DNA of 18,171 nt, taken from assembly GCA_964567045.1 (NCBI GenBank), contig CAZMLE010000071.1, positions 1 to 18,171 of the forward strand, in the 5' to 3' direction. The stretch is from JAFNGF01 sp964567045. GTDB taxonomy: Bacteria; Planctomycetota; Phycisphaerae; Sedimentisphaerales; Anaerobacaceae. This document shows positions 1-7,788 of the stretch, piece after piece. Within the stretch, counting starts at the first letter, position 1, and each line of letters opens with the position of its first letter. A model generated the notes under the pieces. It made no database searches. It was not told the DNA's origin and saw nothing but the letters and a program-made list of their open reading frames with translations. Position numbers and translations under genes: made by a program.

Positions 1-417
1 AAACGCCTACGAGGTTAGCTGACGGGCTTGGGCTTGAAAGTGCCCTATCGCTTTGAGCGGAATTCGCCCCGGAATCTGGTTCCCCCGTGTTCACGCCTCA
101 GGCATGAACTTCGGCCACAATAATCTTCTATTAGTGTTGTCAGGATACGATAAAATTCCTGAGTAGTCAACGAATTTCGTTGCAGTTTTGCGAATAAGTG
201 TCTTCAGTTTTCCTAATGTTCTGGTTGCAATGTTTGCCAGCCCGGAGCCTGGTGGTTGTGGAACATACGGTGCTAACCACGAATGGCGGTAGCTACTTTC
301 TTCTTTTGATTTTTGCCAAAAAAATAGTTGCAGGGGTTGTGCGTTTCGCTAAACTATAGGACTTTATTTTGCTTAAACCTGTGGTAACGAGAGTTAAGTT
401 CCAAAGGAGCAGAAAAC
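1..417. other. Gene-free region upstream of hppA
   Basis: No convincing coding region was found on either strand. The first 22 bases could be the last codons of an upstream plus-strand gene (a short open frame ending TGA at 20-22), but this is too short to support. A near-perfect palindrome lies at 168-182 (7-base arms CAACGAA/TTCGTTG around one T); it could be an operator half-site pair but is isolated. A looser inverted repeat, GTGGTT/AACCAC, lies at 252-257 and 275-280. The only feature with a clear role is the promoter just upstream of hppA. Confidence 0.6.
328..355 (+). promoter_or_regulatory. Putative sigma-70-type promoter of hppA
   Basis: TTGCAG at 328-333 and TAAACT at 350-355 are separated by 16 bp. 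Transcription would start near 362 and give a leader of about 55 nt. The leader carries a strong Shine-Dalgarno AAAGGAG at 403-409, eight bases before the GTG start codon at 418. The assignment rests on consensus matching only. Confidence 0.4.
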
Positions 418-2892
418 GTGAAGACCATTAGAAGTCTCGTGGGAGTTTTGGTGCCAATGTTTGGTTTCTGTGGGACGGCAGTAGCAGGTGAAGGGTCTGA
501 AGCTGCCGACGTGGCCATCACATCATTATGGTGGATAGCACCAATTTCTTCGGTTGCTGCGCTGATTTTCGCCTACGTCTTTTACAGACAGATGATGGTC
601 TCGCCCAAAGGCAATGAGACTATGGAGGAAATAGCCTCGTATGTGCGTGAGGGCGCCTACGCATACCTTTTCAGACAGTACAGCGTGGTGGCGATTATAT
701 TTGTGGGGCTAAGCCTTATTTTCGCTGTGCTGGCCTACTACGGCATCCAGAATCCATTTGTGCCGGTCGCCTTTCTGACGGGCGGATTCTTCAGCGGTCT
801 GTGCGGTTTCCTTGGAATGAAAACCGCCACCAATGCCTCCAGCAGAACCGCACAGGGGGCAACGATCAGCCTCAATAGAGCCCTGCAGGTGGCGTTCCGG
901 TCAGGCTCGGTGATGGGGCTGGTTGTAGTGGGCTTTGCCTTGCTGGACATATCTATATGGTACCTGATCCTCGACAAGCTAATTTATACCGCTGAGCACA
1001 TGGCAAATGGTTTGAGACTTTTCGGCGTAACGCTGGTGCAGGCCGGAATGAATCCTGAAACCAAGCTGGCTGAAATCACCACTACTATGATTACGTTCGG
1101 GATGGGAGCTTCGACTCAGGCGCTCTTTGCCCGTGTGGGCGGCGGCATCTTCACTAAGTCCGCGGATGTCGGAGCAGACCTTGTCGGCAAGGTAGAAGCT
1201 GGAATCCCGGAGGATGACCCCAGAAACCCGGCCACCATCGCTGACAACGTCGGCGATAACGTGGGCGACGTCGCGGGAATGGGCGCGGACCTTTATGAAA
1301 GCTATTGCGGCTCGATTCTGGCGACCGCTGCGCTGGGCGCGGCACTACCGATGAGTGTTCTGGCACAATATGGGATGGACCCGCTCAAGGCGGTTCTTTC
1401 GCCAATGATTGTAGCCGGCATCGGCACATTGCTTTCGATACTGGGCATCTTCTTTGTTCGCTGTAAAGAGGACGCTTCTCAAAGAAATCTCTTGCGGGCC
1501 TTGCGGTTGGGGACGCTAAGCAGTCCCGCGATGATCCTGGTTGCGGTTATGGTGCTGGTGCAGATGGGCTGGATCACCTGGGGCGTATTCGGGTCGGTGG
1601 TCTCCGGTCTTATCGGGGGCGTGTTGATTGGCCTATTTACGGAGTATTACACATCCGACACATATCCACCGACCAGAGGTATTGCAGATCAAGCCCCGAT
1701 GGGCGCTGCAACGGTAGTCATTGACGGTTTTGCAATGGGAATGATCTCTTCGGGTTTGCCTGTCATCACGATTTCTGCTGCGATTCTGTTCGCCTATGGG
1801 CTGGCCGGCGGGTTTACAAATATGGCGATGGGGCTTTACGGGATCGGCTTTGCAGCCGTCGGTATGCTGGCAACGTTGGGAATAACGCTGGCAACCGATG
1901 CTTATGGGCCTATCGCCGACAACGCAGGTGGAAACGCTGAAATGAGCCATCTTGGAGCGGAGATACGCAAGAGAACAGATGCTCTTGATGCGCTGGGCAA
2001 TACTACTGCGGCTACCGGCAAAGGTTTCGCAATAGGCTCGGCTGCATTGACTGCTTTGGCGCTTCTGGCGGCATATATCGAAGAGGTGCGTATCTGGATT
2101 GCCAGGCTCGCTAACCAATCCGCAGACGGCATCTACCAGGTCAGCAGTACGGTATTTTACGGCGGAGAGCTTAGCAGCAAGGTGCAGGCGAGTTTCGAGG
2201 CGTTGAAGGCTAAGGCTGCGGCTGCCTCTGAGGCAGTACCCATACTGGTGAATGTAAAGGCTGCATCTTTTACAGATTTCGTCAATGCGTACGCCTTGAA
2301 CATTATGAATCCCAAGCTCATCGTAGGGCTGTTTATCGGATGCATGATGGCTTTCGTTTTTGCAGCGTTAGCGATGAAGGCGGTCGGCCGAGCCGCCGGC
2401 AGGATGGTCAACGAGGTGCGTCGGCAGTTCAAGGAGAAGCCCGGCATTATGCAGGGTACCGAAAAACCCGATTATGCACGCTGCGTGGCGATTTCCACCG
2501 CAGGAGCACAGCGAGAAATGATACTGCCGGCGATGATGGCCATCGTCGTGCCGGTTGCAATGGGCTTACTTTTGGGCGTGGAAGGCGTGATGGGCCTGCT
2601 GGCAGGTAGTACCGCCGGAGGGTTTGTCCTAGCCGTATCTTTGAACAACGCCGGCGGCGCCTGGGACAACGCCAAAAAGTACATCGAGAAGGGCGCTCAT
2701 GGCGGCAAAGGTTCGCCCGCCCACAAGGCTGCAGTGATTGGTGATACGGTGGGCGACCCGTTCAAGGATACCTCCGGTCCGGGCTTGAACATCCTGATTA
2801 AGCTAATGTGTATGGTCAGCGTGGTCTTTTCGGGTGTTGTGGTAAGATTTGCCCCTGTTATCAGTAGCTGGCTTGGCCTGGGCGGTAAATGA
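418..2892 (+). CDS. hppA: Membrane-bound K+-dependent pyrophosphatase (H+ and/or Na+ pump)
   Basis: This integral membrane pyrophosphatase couples PPi hydrolysis to cation export. The 824-residue protein has about 16 hydrophobic segments. Family motifs are intact: DVGADLVGKVE at 250-260, DNVGDNVGD at 276-284, and DTVGDPFKDTSGP near the C-terminus. Ala531 in GNTTAATGKG is the residue that marks K+-dependent enzymes; K+-independent ones have Lys there. Glu294 in DLYESY sits where Na+-pumping members carry their key Glu, so Na+ or mixed Na+/H+ transport is a reasonable inference. It is longer than the usual 680-730 residues because of a polar stretch at about 563-635, between two membrane segments, and an N-terminus whose first 24 residues resemble a cleavable signal peptide (ending AVA-GE). 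The GTG start follows AAAGGAG with eight bases spacing. It is probably monocistronic, with its own promoter and a terminator downstream. Confidence 0.97.
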   Translation: MKTIRSLVGVLVPMFGFCGTAVAGEGSEAADVAITSLWWIAPISSVAALIFAYVFYRQMMVSPKGNETMEEIASYVREGAYAYLFRQYSVVAIIFVGLSLIFAVLAYYGIQNPFVPVAFLTGGFFSGLCGFLGMKTATNASSRTAQGATISLNRALQVAFRSGSVMGLVVVGFALLDISIWYLILDKLIYTAEHMANGLRLFGVTLVQAGMNPETKLAEITTTMITFGMGASTQALFARVGGGIFTKSADVGADLVGKVEAGIPEDDPRNPATIADNVGDNVGDVAGMGADLYESYCGSILATAALGAALPMSVLAQYGMDPLKAVLSPMIVAGIGTLLSILGIFFVRCKEDASQRNLLRALRLGTLSSPAMILVAVMVLVQMGWITWGVFGSVVSGLIGGVLIGLFTEYYTSDTYPPTRGIADQAPMGAATVVIDGFAMGMISSGLPVITISAAILFAYGLAGGFTNMAMGLYGIGFAAVGMLATLGITLATDAYGPIADNAGGNAEMSHLGAEIRKRTDALDALGNTTAATGKGFAIGSAALTALALLAAYIEEVRIWIARLANQSADGIYQVSSTVFYGGELSSKVQASFEALKAKAAAASEAVPILVNVKAASFTDFVNAYALNIMNPKLIVGLFIGCMMAFVFAALAMKAVGRAAGRMVNEVRRQFKEKPGIMQGTEKPDYARCVAISTAGAQREMILPAMMAIVVPVAMGLLLGVEGVMGLLAGSTAGGFVLAVSLNNAGGAWDNAKKYIEKGAHGGKGSPAHKAAVIGDTVGDPFKDTSGPGLNILIKLMCMVSVVFSGVVVRFAPVISSWLGLGGK

Positions 2893-2946
2893 TTGAGTAG
2901 CAGTTTGCCAGACATTCCGTGAGCCCTTTGCAGAAAAGTGTCGCGG

Positions 2947-2975
2947 TTGACGTGACCGGCTAATAAAGGTAATCT
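2947..2975 (+). promoter_or_regulatory. Putative promoter of rsfS-argS
   Basis: TTGACG at 2947-2952 and TAATCT at 2970-2975 are separated by exactly 17 bp, a close match to a sigma-70-type promoter. Transcription would begin around 2981-2983. That lies inside the 5' arm of the hppA terminator hairpin, so messages made here would lack a complete terminator stem. Confidence 0.5.
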
Positions 2976-2979
2976 ATCA

Positions 2980-3006
2980 GGGTGGTCCAAATGGCCGCCC
3001 TTTTTT
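2980..3006 (+). terminator. Intrinsic terminator after hppA
   Basis: An 8-bp stem pairs GGGTGGTC (2980-2987) with GGCCGCCC (2993-3000), including two G-U pairs, around the loop CAAAT. Six T residues follow directly (3001-3006). It lies 87 bases after the hppA stop codon and just before rsfS, so it probably ends hppA transcription. Confidence 0.75.
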
Positions 3007-3030
3007 GTTGGGACCGAATGAGGATGTGAT

Positions 3031-3405
3031 TTGGCAAAGAAAAGAGAAATTCAGGCACGGGCGTTTGCCCTGGCCGCAGCCAAAATAGCAGACGAGCAAC
3101 ACTGCAGCAATATCGTAGTTCTGGATTTAAGGGGCATATCGCCCGCCACCGATTATTTTGTGATCGCTACCGGCACAAGCGACCGCCAGATGCGCACCGT
3201 CGCCGACGAAATTAGTGAAGCTGCTCGAGAGCGGCAACTGATGCGGTTTGGCCGGGCCGGGTATGAGCAAGGCCGCTGGATTCTGCTGGACTTTATCGAC
3301 GTTGTGGTGCACATTTTCGATAGCGAGTATCGGGACTACTACGACTTGGAATTACTCTGGGGTGATGCAAAACGTCTCAAGTGGGACAAGAACTTGAAAC
3401 GATGA
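3031..3405 (+). CDS. rsfS: Ribosomal silencing factor RsfS (DUF143 family)
   Basis: RsfS binds ribosomal protein uL14 on the large subunit and blocks subunit joining when nutrients are limiting. The 124-residue length is typical. The protein shows the family pattern throughout: LDLRGISPATDYFVIATGTS at 31-50, DRQMRTVADE at 51-60, and the C-terminal core WILLDFIDVVVHIFDSEYRD (83-102) followed by YYDLELLWGDA. The start is TTG at 3031, with GAGG at 3020-3023 seven bases upstream; the ATG at 3018 runs into a stop after three codons, so TTG is the best choice. The stop codon overlaps the argS ATG (ATGA), which implies coupled translation. Bacterial rsfS often neighbours nadD; here it pairs with argS. 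Confidence 0.95.
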   Translation: MAKKREIQARAFALAAAKIADEQHCSNIVVLDLRGISPATDYFVIATGTSDRQMRTVADEISEAARERQLMRFGRAGYEQGRWILLDFIDVVVHIFDSEYRDYYDLELLWGDAKRLKWDKNLKR

Positions 3406-5204
3406 AGCTCGTTATTGACGAACTTGAAGAACGGGTATCCGAGGCGATGAAGCAATATGCGCAGGTTCCCGGCGCCTGCCCTGCTATCGTACGACCGGCC
3501 ACCGACCCCAAGTTCGGCGATTATCAGGCCAACGGTGTAATGGCTCTTGCCAAACAGCTCAAGACAAATCCGCGAAAGTTGGCGCAAGAGGTCGTCAACA
3601 ATCTTAACTTAAGTGACATCTGTGAAAAGTGGGAAGTTGCCGGGGCTGGTTTTATAAACCTGCGATTAAAACCAGATTTCGTGGCAGAAAGATTACGTCA
3701 AATCCGGAAGGACCCTACAAATCTGGGCATAGATAAAACACCTCATCCCAAGACCATCGTTGTTGATTTTTCTGGCCCGAATATCGCCAAAGAGATGCAC
3801 GTTGGCCACCTGCGGAGCACAATTATCGGCGATTCCATCTGCCGAACGCTCGAATTCCTCGGCCATAATGTCGTCCGCCAGAACCACATCGGCGACTGGG
3901 GAACGCAATTCGGTATGCTGATTAACTACCTTATGAAGCAACGAATCAGCAGTGCTTCTGGAGCAACCGTCCAGAAAATTTCGGATATGGAGCATTCTTA
4001 CAGAGAAGCAAAAAAATTATATGACAGTGACGAAAAATTCGCTCAAAGTGTACGTGAATGTGTGGTTAAACTACAGCAGGGTACTTCTGGAATATTGTCT
4101 TTCTGGTATGATATAGTACGTTGCTCGATTGAAGAAATAGATAAAATATATGAACAGCTTAAAGTAACGCTGTCAGATAAAGATGCCAGAGGAGAGAGTT
4201 TTTACAAGGACAAGCTTGCTGATGTTGTAGCGGATTTGAAAAAGGCAGGTTTGGCAAAGGAATCGGATAGAGCGGTGTGTGTATTCCCGCTGGATTCGAC
4301 AGGCTCACCACAAGCGGGGTTTAAGAATAAAGAGGGCAAGCCTTTACCGTTTATGATTCAAAAGTCCGATGGAGCGTATCTTTATGCTACCACGGATTTA
4401 GCAGCGTTGCGTTATCGGGTCAATGAACTGAAAGCAGATAAAATTATTTATGTCACCGATGCTCGGCAGAAACTGCATTTTGAAATGTTATTTGCGGTGG
4501 CTGATATGGCCGGATGGAATAAGCGAAACAGCAATAAGATTGACCTTGTGCACGTTACCTTCGGCAGCGTATTGAGAGAGGATGGCACGCCGTTAAAGAC
4601 GCGAGAAGGAGAAAACGTAAAGCTAAAAGAATTACTCGATGAAGCGGTCAAGCGAGCCAAGAAAATAGTTGAGGAAAAGAATCCGGAGTTGCCTGCAGAG
4701 CAGAAAGAACAAATTGCAAAGGCGGTAGGTATCGGCGCCGTCAAGTATGCGGATTTTTCCAACAACCGCACCAGCGATTACGTCTTTAGTTTCGAGAAGA
4801 TGTTAGCGATGGATGGCAACACGGCTCCATATATGCAATACGCCTACGCACGTATAAAGTCGATTGAGCGAAAGGCGCAAGAAAGAGGGATAAATGTCGA
4901 AGACGAGCTTACTAATCTGCAGAGCCCCCGTTTGACCGACCCGGATGAAATGGATTTGGCCAAACATCTGATTCGATATGGCGAGGCGATTCAAGCGGCG
5001 GCCGCTGATTACAGGCCGAATTACCTGACGGCGTATCTGTACGAGCTGGCTCAGAAGTTCAGCTCTTTTTATACAAATTGCCCCGTCCTCGATGCCGGGC
5101 CAGATAAAAGACCTGCCAGGCTGTTGCTGTGTCGTTTGACTGCAAATACAATCAAGCACGGCCTAAGTGAACTTCTGGGTATTGAAGTCGTGGAGCAGAT
5201 GTGA
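3402..5204 (+). CDS. argS: Arginyl-tRNA synthetase
   Basis: This class I aminoacyl-tRNA synthetase charges tRNA-Arg in the cytoplasm. I chose ATG 3402 (600 residues), which overlaps the rsfS stop by ATGA; an in-frame GTG at 3381 would add seven residues. The N-terminal Add1 domain spans about 1-90. The HIGH-type signature is HVGH at 133-136 within DFSGPNIAKEMHVGHLRST. As in most ArgRS, the KMSKS loop is replaced by a KTREGENVKLKELLDEA-type segment (399-415). The helical anticodon-binding DALR domain fills the last 120 residues, with AYARIKSIER marking its start. From about 3990 to 4720 the gene is visibly more AT-rich than its ends and its neighbours, with AAA, TTT and TTA codons in runs, although the family match is continuous. 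Confidence 0.96.
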   Translation: MKLVIDELEERVSEAMKQYAQVPGACPAIVRPATDPKFGDYQANGVMALAKQLKTNPRKLAQEVVNNLNLSDICEKWEVAGAGFINLRLKPDFVAERLRQIRKDPTNLGIDKTPHPKTIVVDFSGPNIAKEMHVGHLRSTIIGDSICRTLEFLGHNVVRQNHIGDWGTQFGMLINYLMKQRISSASGATVQKISDMEHSYREAKKLYDSDEKFAQSVRECVVKLQQGTSGILSFWYDIVRCSIEEIDKIYEQLKVTLSDKDARGESFYKDKLADVVADLKKAGLAKESDRAVCVFPLDSTGSPQAGFKNKEGKPLPFMIQKSDGAYLYATTDLAALRYRVNELKADKIIYVTDARQKLHFEMLFAVADMAGWNKRNSNKIDLVHVTFGSVLREDGTPLKTREGENVKLKELLDEAVKRAKKIVEEKNPELPAEQKEQIAKAVGIGAVKYADFSNNRTSDYVFSFEKMLAMDGNTAPYMQYAYARIKSIERKAQERGINVEDELTNLQSPRLTDPDEMDLAKHLIRYGEAIQAAAADYRPNYLTAYLYELAQKFSSFYTNCPVLDAGPDKRPARLLLCRLTANTIKHGLSELLGIEVVEQM

Positions 5205-5271
5205 GGAAACCACAGGTTTCGCAGATTCAGGGAGTTTGTAGTCATCTGTGGATACAGAAAGGGCAATAAAA

Positions 5272-5577
5272 ATGGCTTATTTGCTCGCAGAGAAAATACC
5301 CAAAGAGAATTTGATTGACTTCTGCAAAAGTAACCATATCAGGAAGCTGTCCCTTTTCGGCTCTGCTGTTCGCGGCGAGTTGCAGCCTGACAGTGACATC
5401 GACATTTTGGTCGAATTCGAACAAGACCATACACCAGGTCTTTTTTCTATCGTCAGGATGGAGATGGAACTTACAGAGATGCTTGGCAGAAAAGTCGATA
5501 TTCGGACTGCTGAAGATTTGAGCCAGTATTTCCGTGACGAGGTCGTACAAAATGCCGAAGTTCAGTATCAAGCGTGA
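5272..5577 (+). CDS. mntA: MNT-domain nucleotidyltransferase antitoxin (MntA)
   Basis: This small protein of the minimal nucleotidyltransferase fold is the antitoxin half of a type VII MntA-HepT module. The characterised members inactivate HepT by adding AMP units to a tyrosine. The GSX10DXD signature is exact: Gly30-Ser31, then Asp42 and Asp44 in SDIDILVEF. A third acidic position, Asp76, lies in GRKVDIRT. The ATG at 5272 has AAAGGG at 5258-5263, eight bases upstream, and gives 101 residues; an in-frame GTG at 5248 would give 109 but its nearest purine-rich site (GGGAG, 5230-5234) is too far. The 3' end overlaps hepT by 26 bases, so the two are translated together. The function as antitoxin is inferred from family and order. 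Confidence 0.9.
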   Translation: MAYLLAEKIPKENLIDFCKSNHIRKLSLFGSAVRGELQPDSDIDILVEFEQDHTPGLFSIVRMEMELTEMLGRKVDIRTAEDLSQYFRDEVVQNAEVQYQA

Positions 5578-5905
5578 CGATAGAGTAAGACTCCAGCACA
5601 TGCTGGATGCCGCGCTTGAAATCCAGCAATACGTGGAGTATTCAACACGTGAAGATTTGAACCGAGACCGTAAGCTGGTTCACGCGCTGGTTCATCTTCT
5701 TGAAATTATAGGTGAAGCGGCAACGCAGGTGTCAGAGGAACTTGGTGGGAATGTACCCGAGATCCCCTGGTCTGTTATTGTCGGCATGCGGAACCGACTC
5801 ATTCATGCTTACTTTTCGATCAACCTGAACGTTGTCTGGAGCACTTCAACTGAAGACATCCCTTTGGTTATTACAGAACTCAAGAAGCTTCTTGGCAGAG
5901 GCTAA
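5552..5905 (+). CDS. hepT: HEPN-domain toxin (HepT-like RNase)
   Basis: HepT toxins are HEPN-fold RNases that stop growth when not modified by MntA. The 117-residue helical protein carries the full RX4HXY motif as RNRLIHAY: Arg80 and His85 are the catalytic pair and Tyr87 is the residue that MntA partners AMPylate in studied systems. The preceding WSVIVGMRN stretch is typical of the family. The start is ATG 5552, with GAGG at 5539-5542 nine bases upstream, inside the 3' end of mntA; a GTG at 5534 would add six residues but lacks a site. Both active-site motifs of the pair are intact, so the module is probably functional. No phage or plasmid genes are adjacent; it sits between argS and yjbQ as an isolated module. 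Confidence 0.92.
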   Translation: MPKFSIKRDDRVRLQHMLDAALEIQQYVEYSTREDLNRDRKLVHALVHLLEIIGEAATQVSEELGGNVPEIPWSVIVGMRNRLIHAYFSINLNVVWSTSTEDIPLVITELKKLLGRG

Positions 5906-5967
5906 AAATGTGAGTTTCCTCACAAACATCAGATTTGTGGTCAAGAAAAGTGGGACGTACCTTTGTA

Positions 5968-6378
5968 ATGAGAATCATCCAGCAACAATTCAGCCTAAGC
6001 ACGAAGAGCCGTAGCCAGATGATTGATATTACAAGTCAGGTCAGTTCGATTGTAGAGCAATCGAGCGTTTCTAATGGCGATGCGATAGTGTATTGTCCTC
6101 ATACGACCGCCGCGATCGCCATAAATGAGAATGCCGACCCTTCTGTTGCTCACGATATACTTTTGACCCTGGATGAATTAGTGCCGCGACATCGGGCAGG
6201 CTATCGACACAGCGAAGGCAATTCGGATGCCCACTGTAAAAGCACGCTGATCGGCTGCAGCAAACAAATCTTGATAAAGGGCGGGAAGCTGGACCTTGGA
6301 ACCTGGCAGGGCATTTTCTTTTGTGAATTCGATGGACCACGCAGCCGGAAGGTGATTGTCCAAGTGCGGGGGCAATAA
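5968..6378 (+). CDS. yjbQ: YjbQ/UPF0047 family protein
   Basis: This is a member of the widespread secondary-thiamine-phosphate-synthase-like family. The physiological role is unsettled; E. coli YjbQ shows weak thiamin phosphate synthase activity. The 136-residue length matches the family (about 135-140). Conserved segments are YCPHTTAAIAINENAD (42-57), the histidine-rich HSEGNSDAHCKSTLIG (81-96), and the C-terminal GGKLDLGTWQGIFFCEFDGP (105-124) followed by RSRKV. The ATG at 5968 gives the normal N-terminus; an upstream TTG at 5935 would add an atypical 11 residues. No good Shine-Dalgarno is present (GGGA at 5952-5955 is 12 bases away). It starts 62 bases after hepT, in a spacer with two overlapping, mutually exclusive small hairpins, and is followed closely by the MFS gene. 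Confidence 0.93.
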   Translation: MRIIQQQFSLSTKSRSQMIDITSQVSSIVEQSSVSNGDAIVYCPHTTAAIAINENADPSVAHDILLTLDELVPRHRAGYRHSEGNSDAHCKSTLIGCSKQILIKGGKLDLGTWQGIFFCEFDGPRSRKVIVQVRGQ

Positions 6379-6416
6379 CCTGCCGAAAAACTCTGCCATT
6401 GCGCCGGCGGGTGGTT

Positions 6417-7601
6417 ATGGACAACAATCGCAGAAGTATTGCGCCAAACGTTATCCTGCTGAGCATCGTTAGTTTTCTCAACGACCTCAGCAGCGAAATG
6501 ATAATGCCCATTCTGCCGATGTTTCTTGCATCGCTCGGCGGCAGCGGCGAGGTCATCGGCCTTGTCGGCGGCTTGCGAGAAAGCATCTCAAGCATACTGA
6601 AGGTTTTGTCGGGCTATTGGTCCGACAAGACAGGAAAACGCAAGATTTTCGTATACTGCGGATATGGTATCTCCAATTTTTTCAAGCTGTTTCTGGCATT
6701 CTCACGTGCCTGGCCCAGCGCCGTAGCTTTTGCCTCGCTGGAAAGGCTCGGCAAGGGTATCCGAACCGCGGCAAGGGACGCGATTATTGCCGATTCAATG
6801 CCCGCCGCCAGAGGCAAAGGCTTCGGAATCCACAGAGCCCTTGAGACCGTCGGCGCCATCCTTGGCGCGGTCGTGGCATTTTCTCTGTACTGGTTCGTCA
6901 AGTTAGATTTCAAATTCATCATACTCGTTGCCGGCATAATCGGCTTTGCCGCGCTGGCGCCCCTGCGGTTCGTCAAGGAAAGCCCTGCTCAGCCCCAGAA
7001 CATAACCCTGAAGCTCGGCATGAAGAATCTGCCGCGTGCACTTCGGCTGTTCATATTGATTTCGAGCATCTTTGCTCTGGGCAACTTCAGCTACATGTTC
7101 TTTATCATCCGCGCCCAGCAGCTTCTGCCCGGCAGATTGTCGGTCGCCGCCCCAATTCTGCTGTATGTGCTGTTCAACATATTCTACAGCGCCCTGGCAG
7201 TACCGCTCGGCGGTATTTCAGACAGAATCGGCAGAGAAAAGGTCATCATTTTCGGCTATCTGATGTTCAGTCTAACCGCAGCCGGCTTCGCGATTTTCAA
7301 TTCACTCGCCGCTTTTGTGGTTCTGTTTGCCCTTTACGGAGTAATGTACGCTGCCATCGACGGCAATCAGCGAGCCTACGTCTCCGACCTGGCCACAGCC
7401 CACCTTAAAGCAACCGCTCTGGGCACATTCCACACCACTACAGGCCTGATGGCACTGCCGGCAGGACTAATAGCCGGATTTCTGTGGGAAAAGGTCGGCC
7501 CTTCAGCCACATTCGTTTACGGAACCGTTCTTGGGCTGGCTTCGGTATCGCTGTTCATCATCCTCAAGGAACATTTCAAGCCACAGCCCCAGGCTGCTTG
7601 A
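6417..7601 (+). CDS. Major facilitator superfamily transporter (MJ1317-like type)
   Basis: This 394-residue, 12-segment secondary transporter acts in the inner membrane; its substrate is unknown. Telling sequences are the N-terminal SFLNDLSSEMIMPILPMFL, the loop 2-3 motif GYWSDKTGKRK, and the ERLGKGIRTAARDAIIADS stretch after the fourth segment, characteristic of a group of MFS proteins similar to archaeal MJ1317. A second loop motif, GGISDRIGREK, marks the start of the C-terminal half, and LATAHLKATALGTFHTTTGL follows near the end. I chose ATG 6417; in-frame TTG 6399 and GTG 6411 are possible, and no start has a strong ribosome site. It begins 38 bases after yjbQ, so co-transcription is likely. 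The group includes many genes annotated only as permeases, so no substrate should be assumed. Confidence 0.88.
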   Translation: MDNNRRSIAPNVILLSIVSFLNDLSSEMIMPILPMFLASLGGSGEVIGLVGGLRESISSILKVLSGYWSDKTGKRKIFVYCGYGISNFFKLFLAFSRAWPSAVAFASLERLGKGIRTAARDAIIADSMPAARGKGFGIHRALETVGAILGAVVAFSLYWFVKLDFKFIILVAGIIGFAALAPLRFVKESPAQPQNITLKLGMKNLPRALRLFILISSIFALGNFSYMFFIIRAQQLLPGRLSVAAPILLYVLFNIFYSALAVPLGGISDRIGREKVIIFGYLMFSLTAAGFAIFNSLAAFVVLFALYGVMYAAIDGNQRAYVSDLATAHLKATALGTFHTTTGLMALPAGLIAGFLWEKVGPSATFVYGTVLGLASVSLFIILKEHFKPQPQAA

Positions 7602-7669
7602 GAACAGCCTGCCGGCAGGCGCTTGCCGACCCTTATTTGTACACGTAAGGGCTCTTGCCGTAAAGACTT

Positions 7670-7788
7670 CCTCGCCGCCGACTGCGCATAAAAATGGCGA
7701 GGTGGTGGGACCGGCTGGGGGGGAGACCGGTGGACCACACTGCCTCGCCGAGGTTCAAAGGTTGCTGGCGACAGTTCTTCATCGCCAG
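7670..7788. ncRNA. Possible structured RNA or repeat element (alternative stems)
   Basis: CCTCGCC at 7670-7676 and again at 7743-7749 can each pair with the single GGCGAGG at 7696-7702, giving two mutually exclusive stems. Inside the second, TGGT (7703-7706) pairs with ACCA (7734-7737) and ACCGG (7710-7714) with CCGGT (7727-7731), making a long hairpin around a G-rich loop. A separate perfect 7-bp hairpin follows: CTGGCGA (7765-7771) with TCGCCAG (7782-7788). This resembles a regulatory RNA or a mobile extragenic repeat, but no known RNA family was recognised: no tRNA, SRP, RNase P or tmRNA core is present. The element could equally be on the minus strand. Confidence 0.3.

Noticed and set aside
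1633..2118. Long minus-strand open frame inside hppA (161 codons)
   Set aside because: It lies wholly within a strongly supported gene, has no family signature and shows the Arg/Ser/Pro-rich composition of an antisense shadow.
5206..5220. GGAAACC-ACA-GGTTTC hairpin after argS as a terminator
   Set aside because: The stem is only six pairs and no T-tract follows, so termination cannot be supported.
6071..6595. Minus-strand frame of 174 codons across yjbQ and the transporter
   Set aside because: It spans two well-supported plus-strand genes and their junction, and the translation has no recognisable domain.
7696..7777. tRNA-like gene suggested by GGTTCAAA near 7753
   Set aside because: No acceptor, D-arm or anticodon arm of proper length could be arranged around that T-loop-like string.
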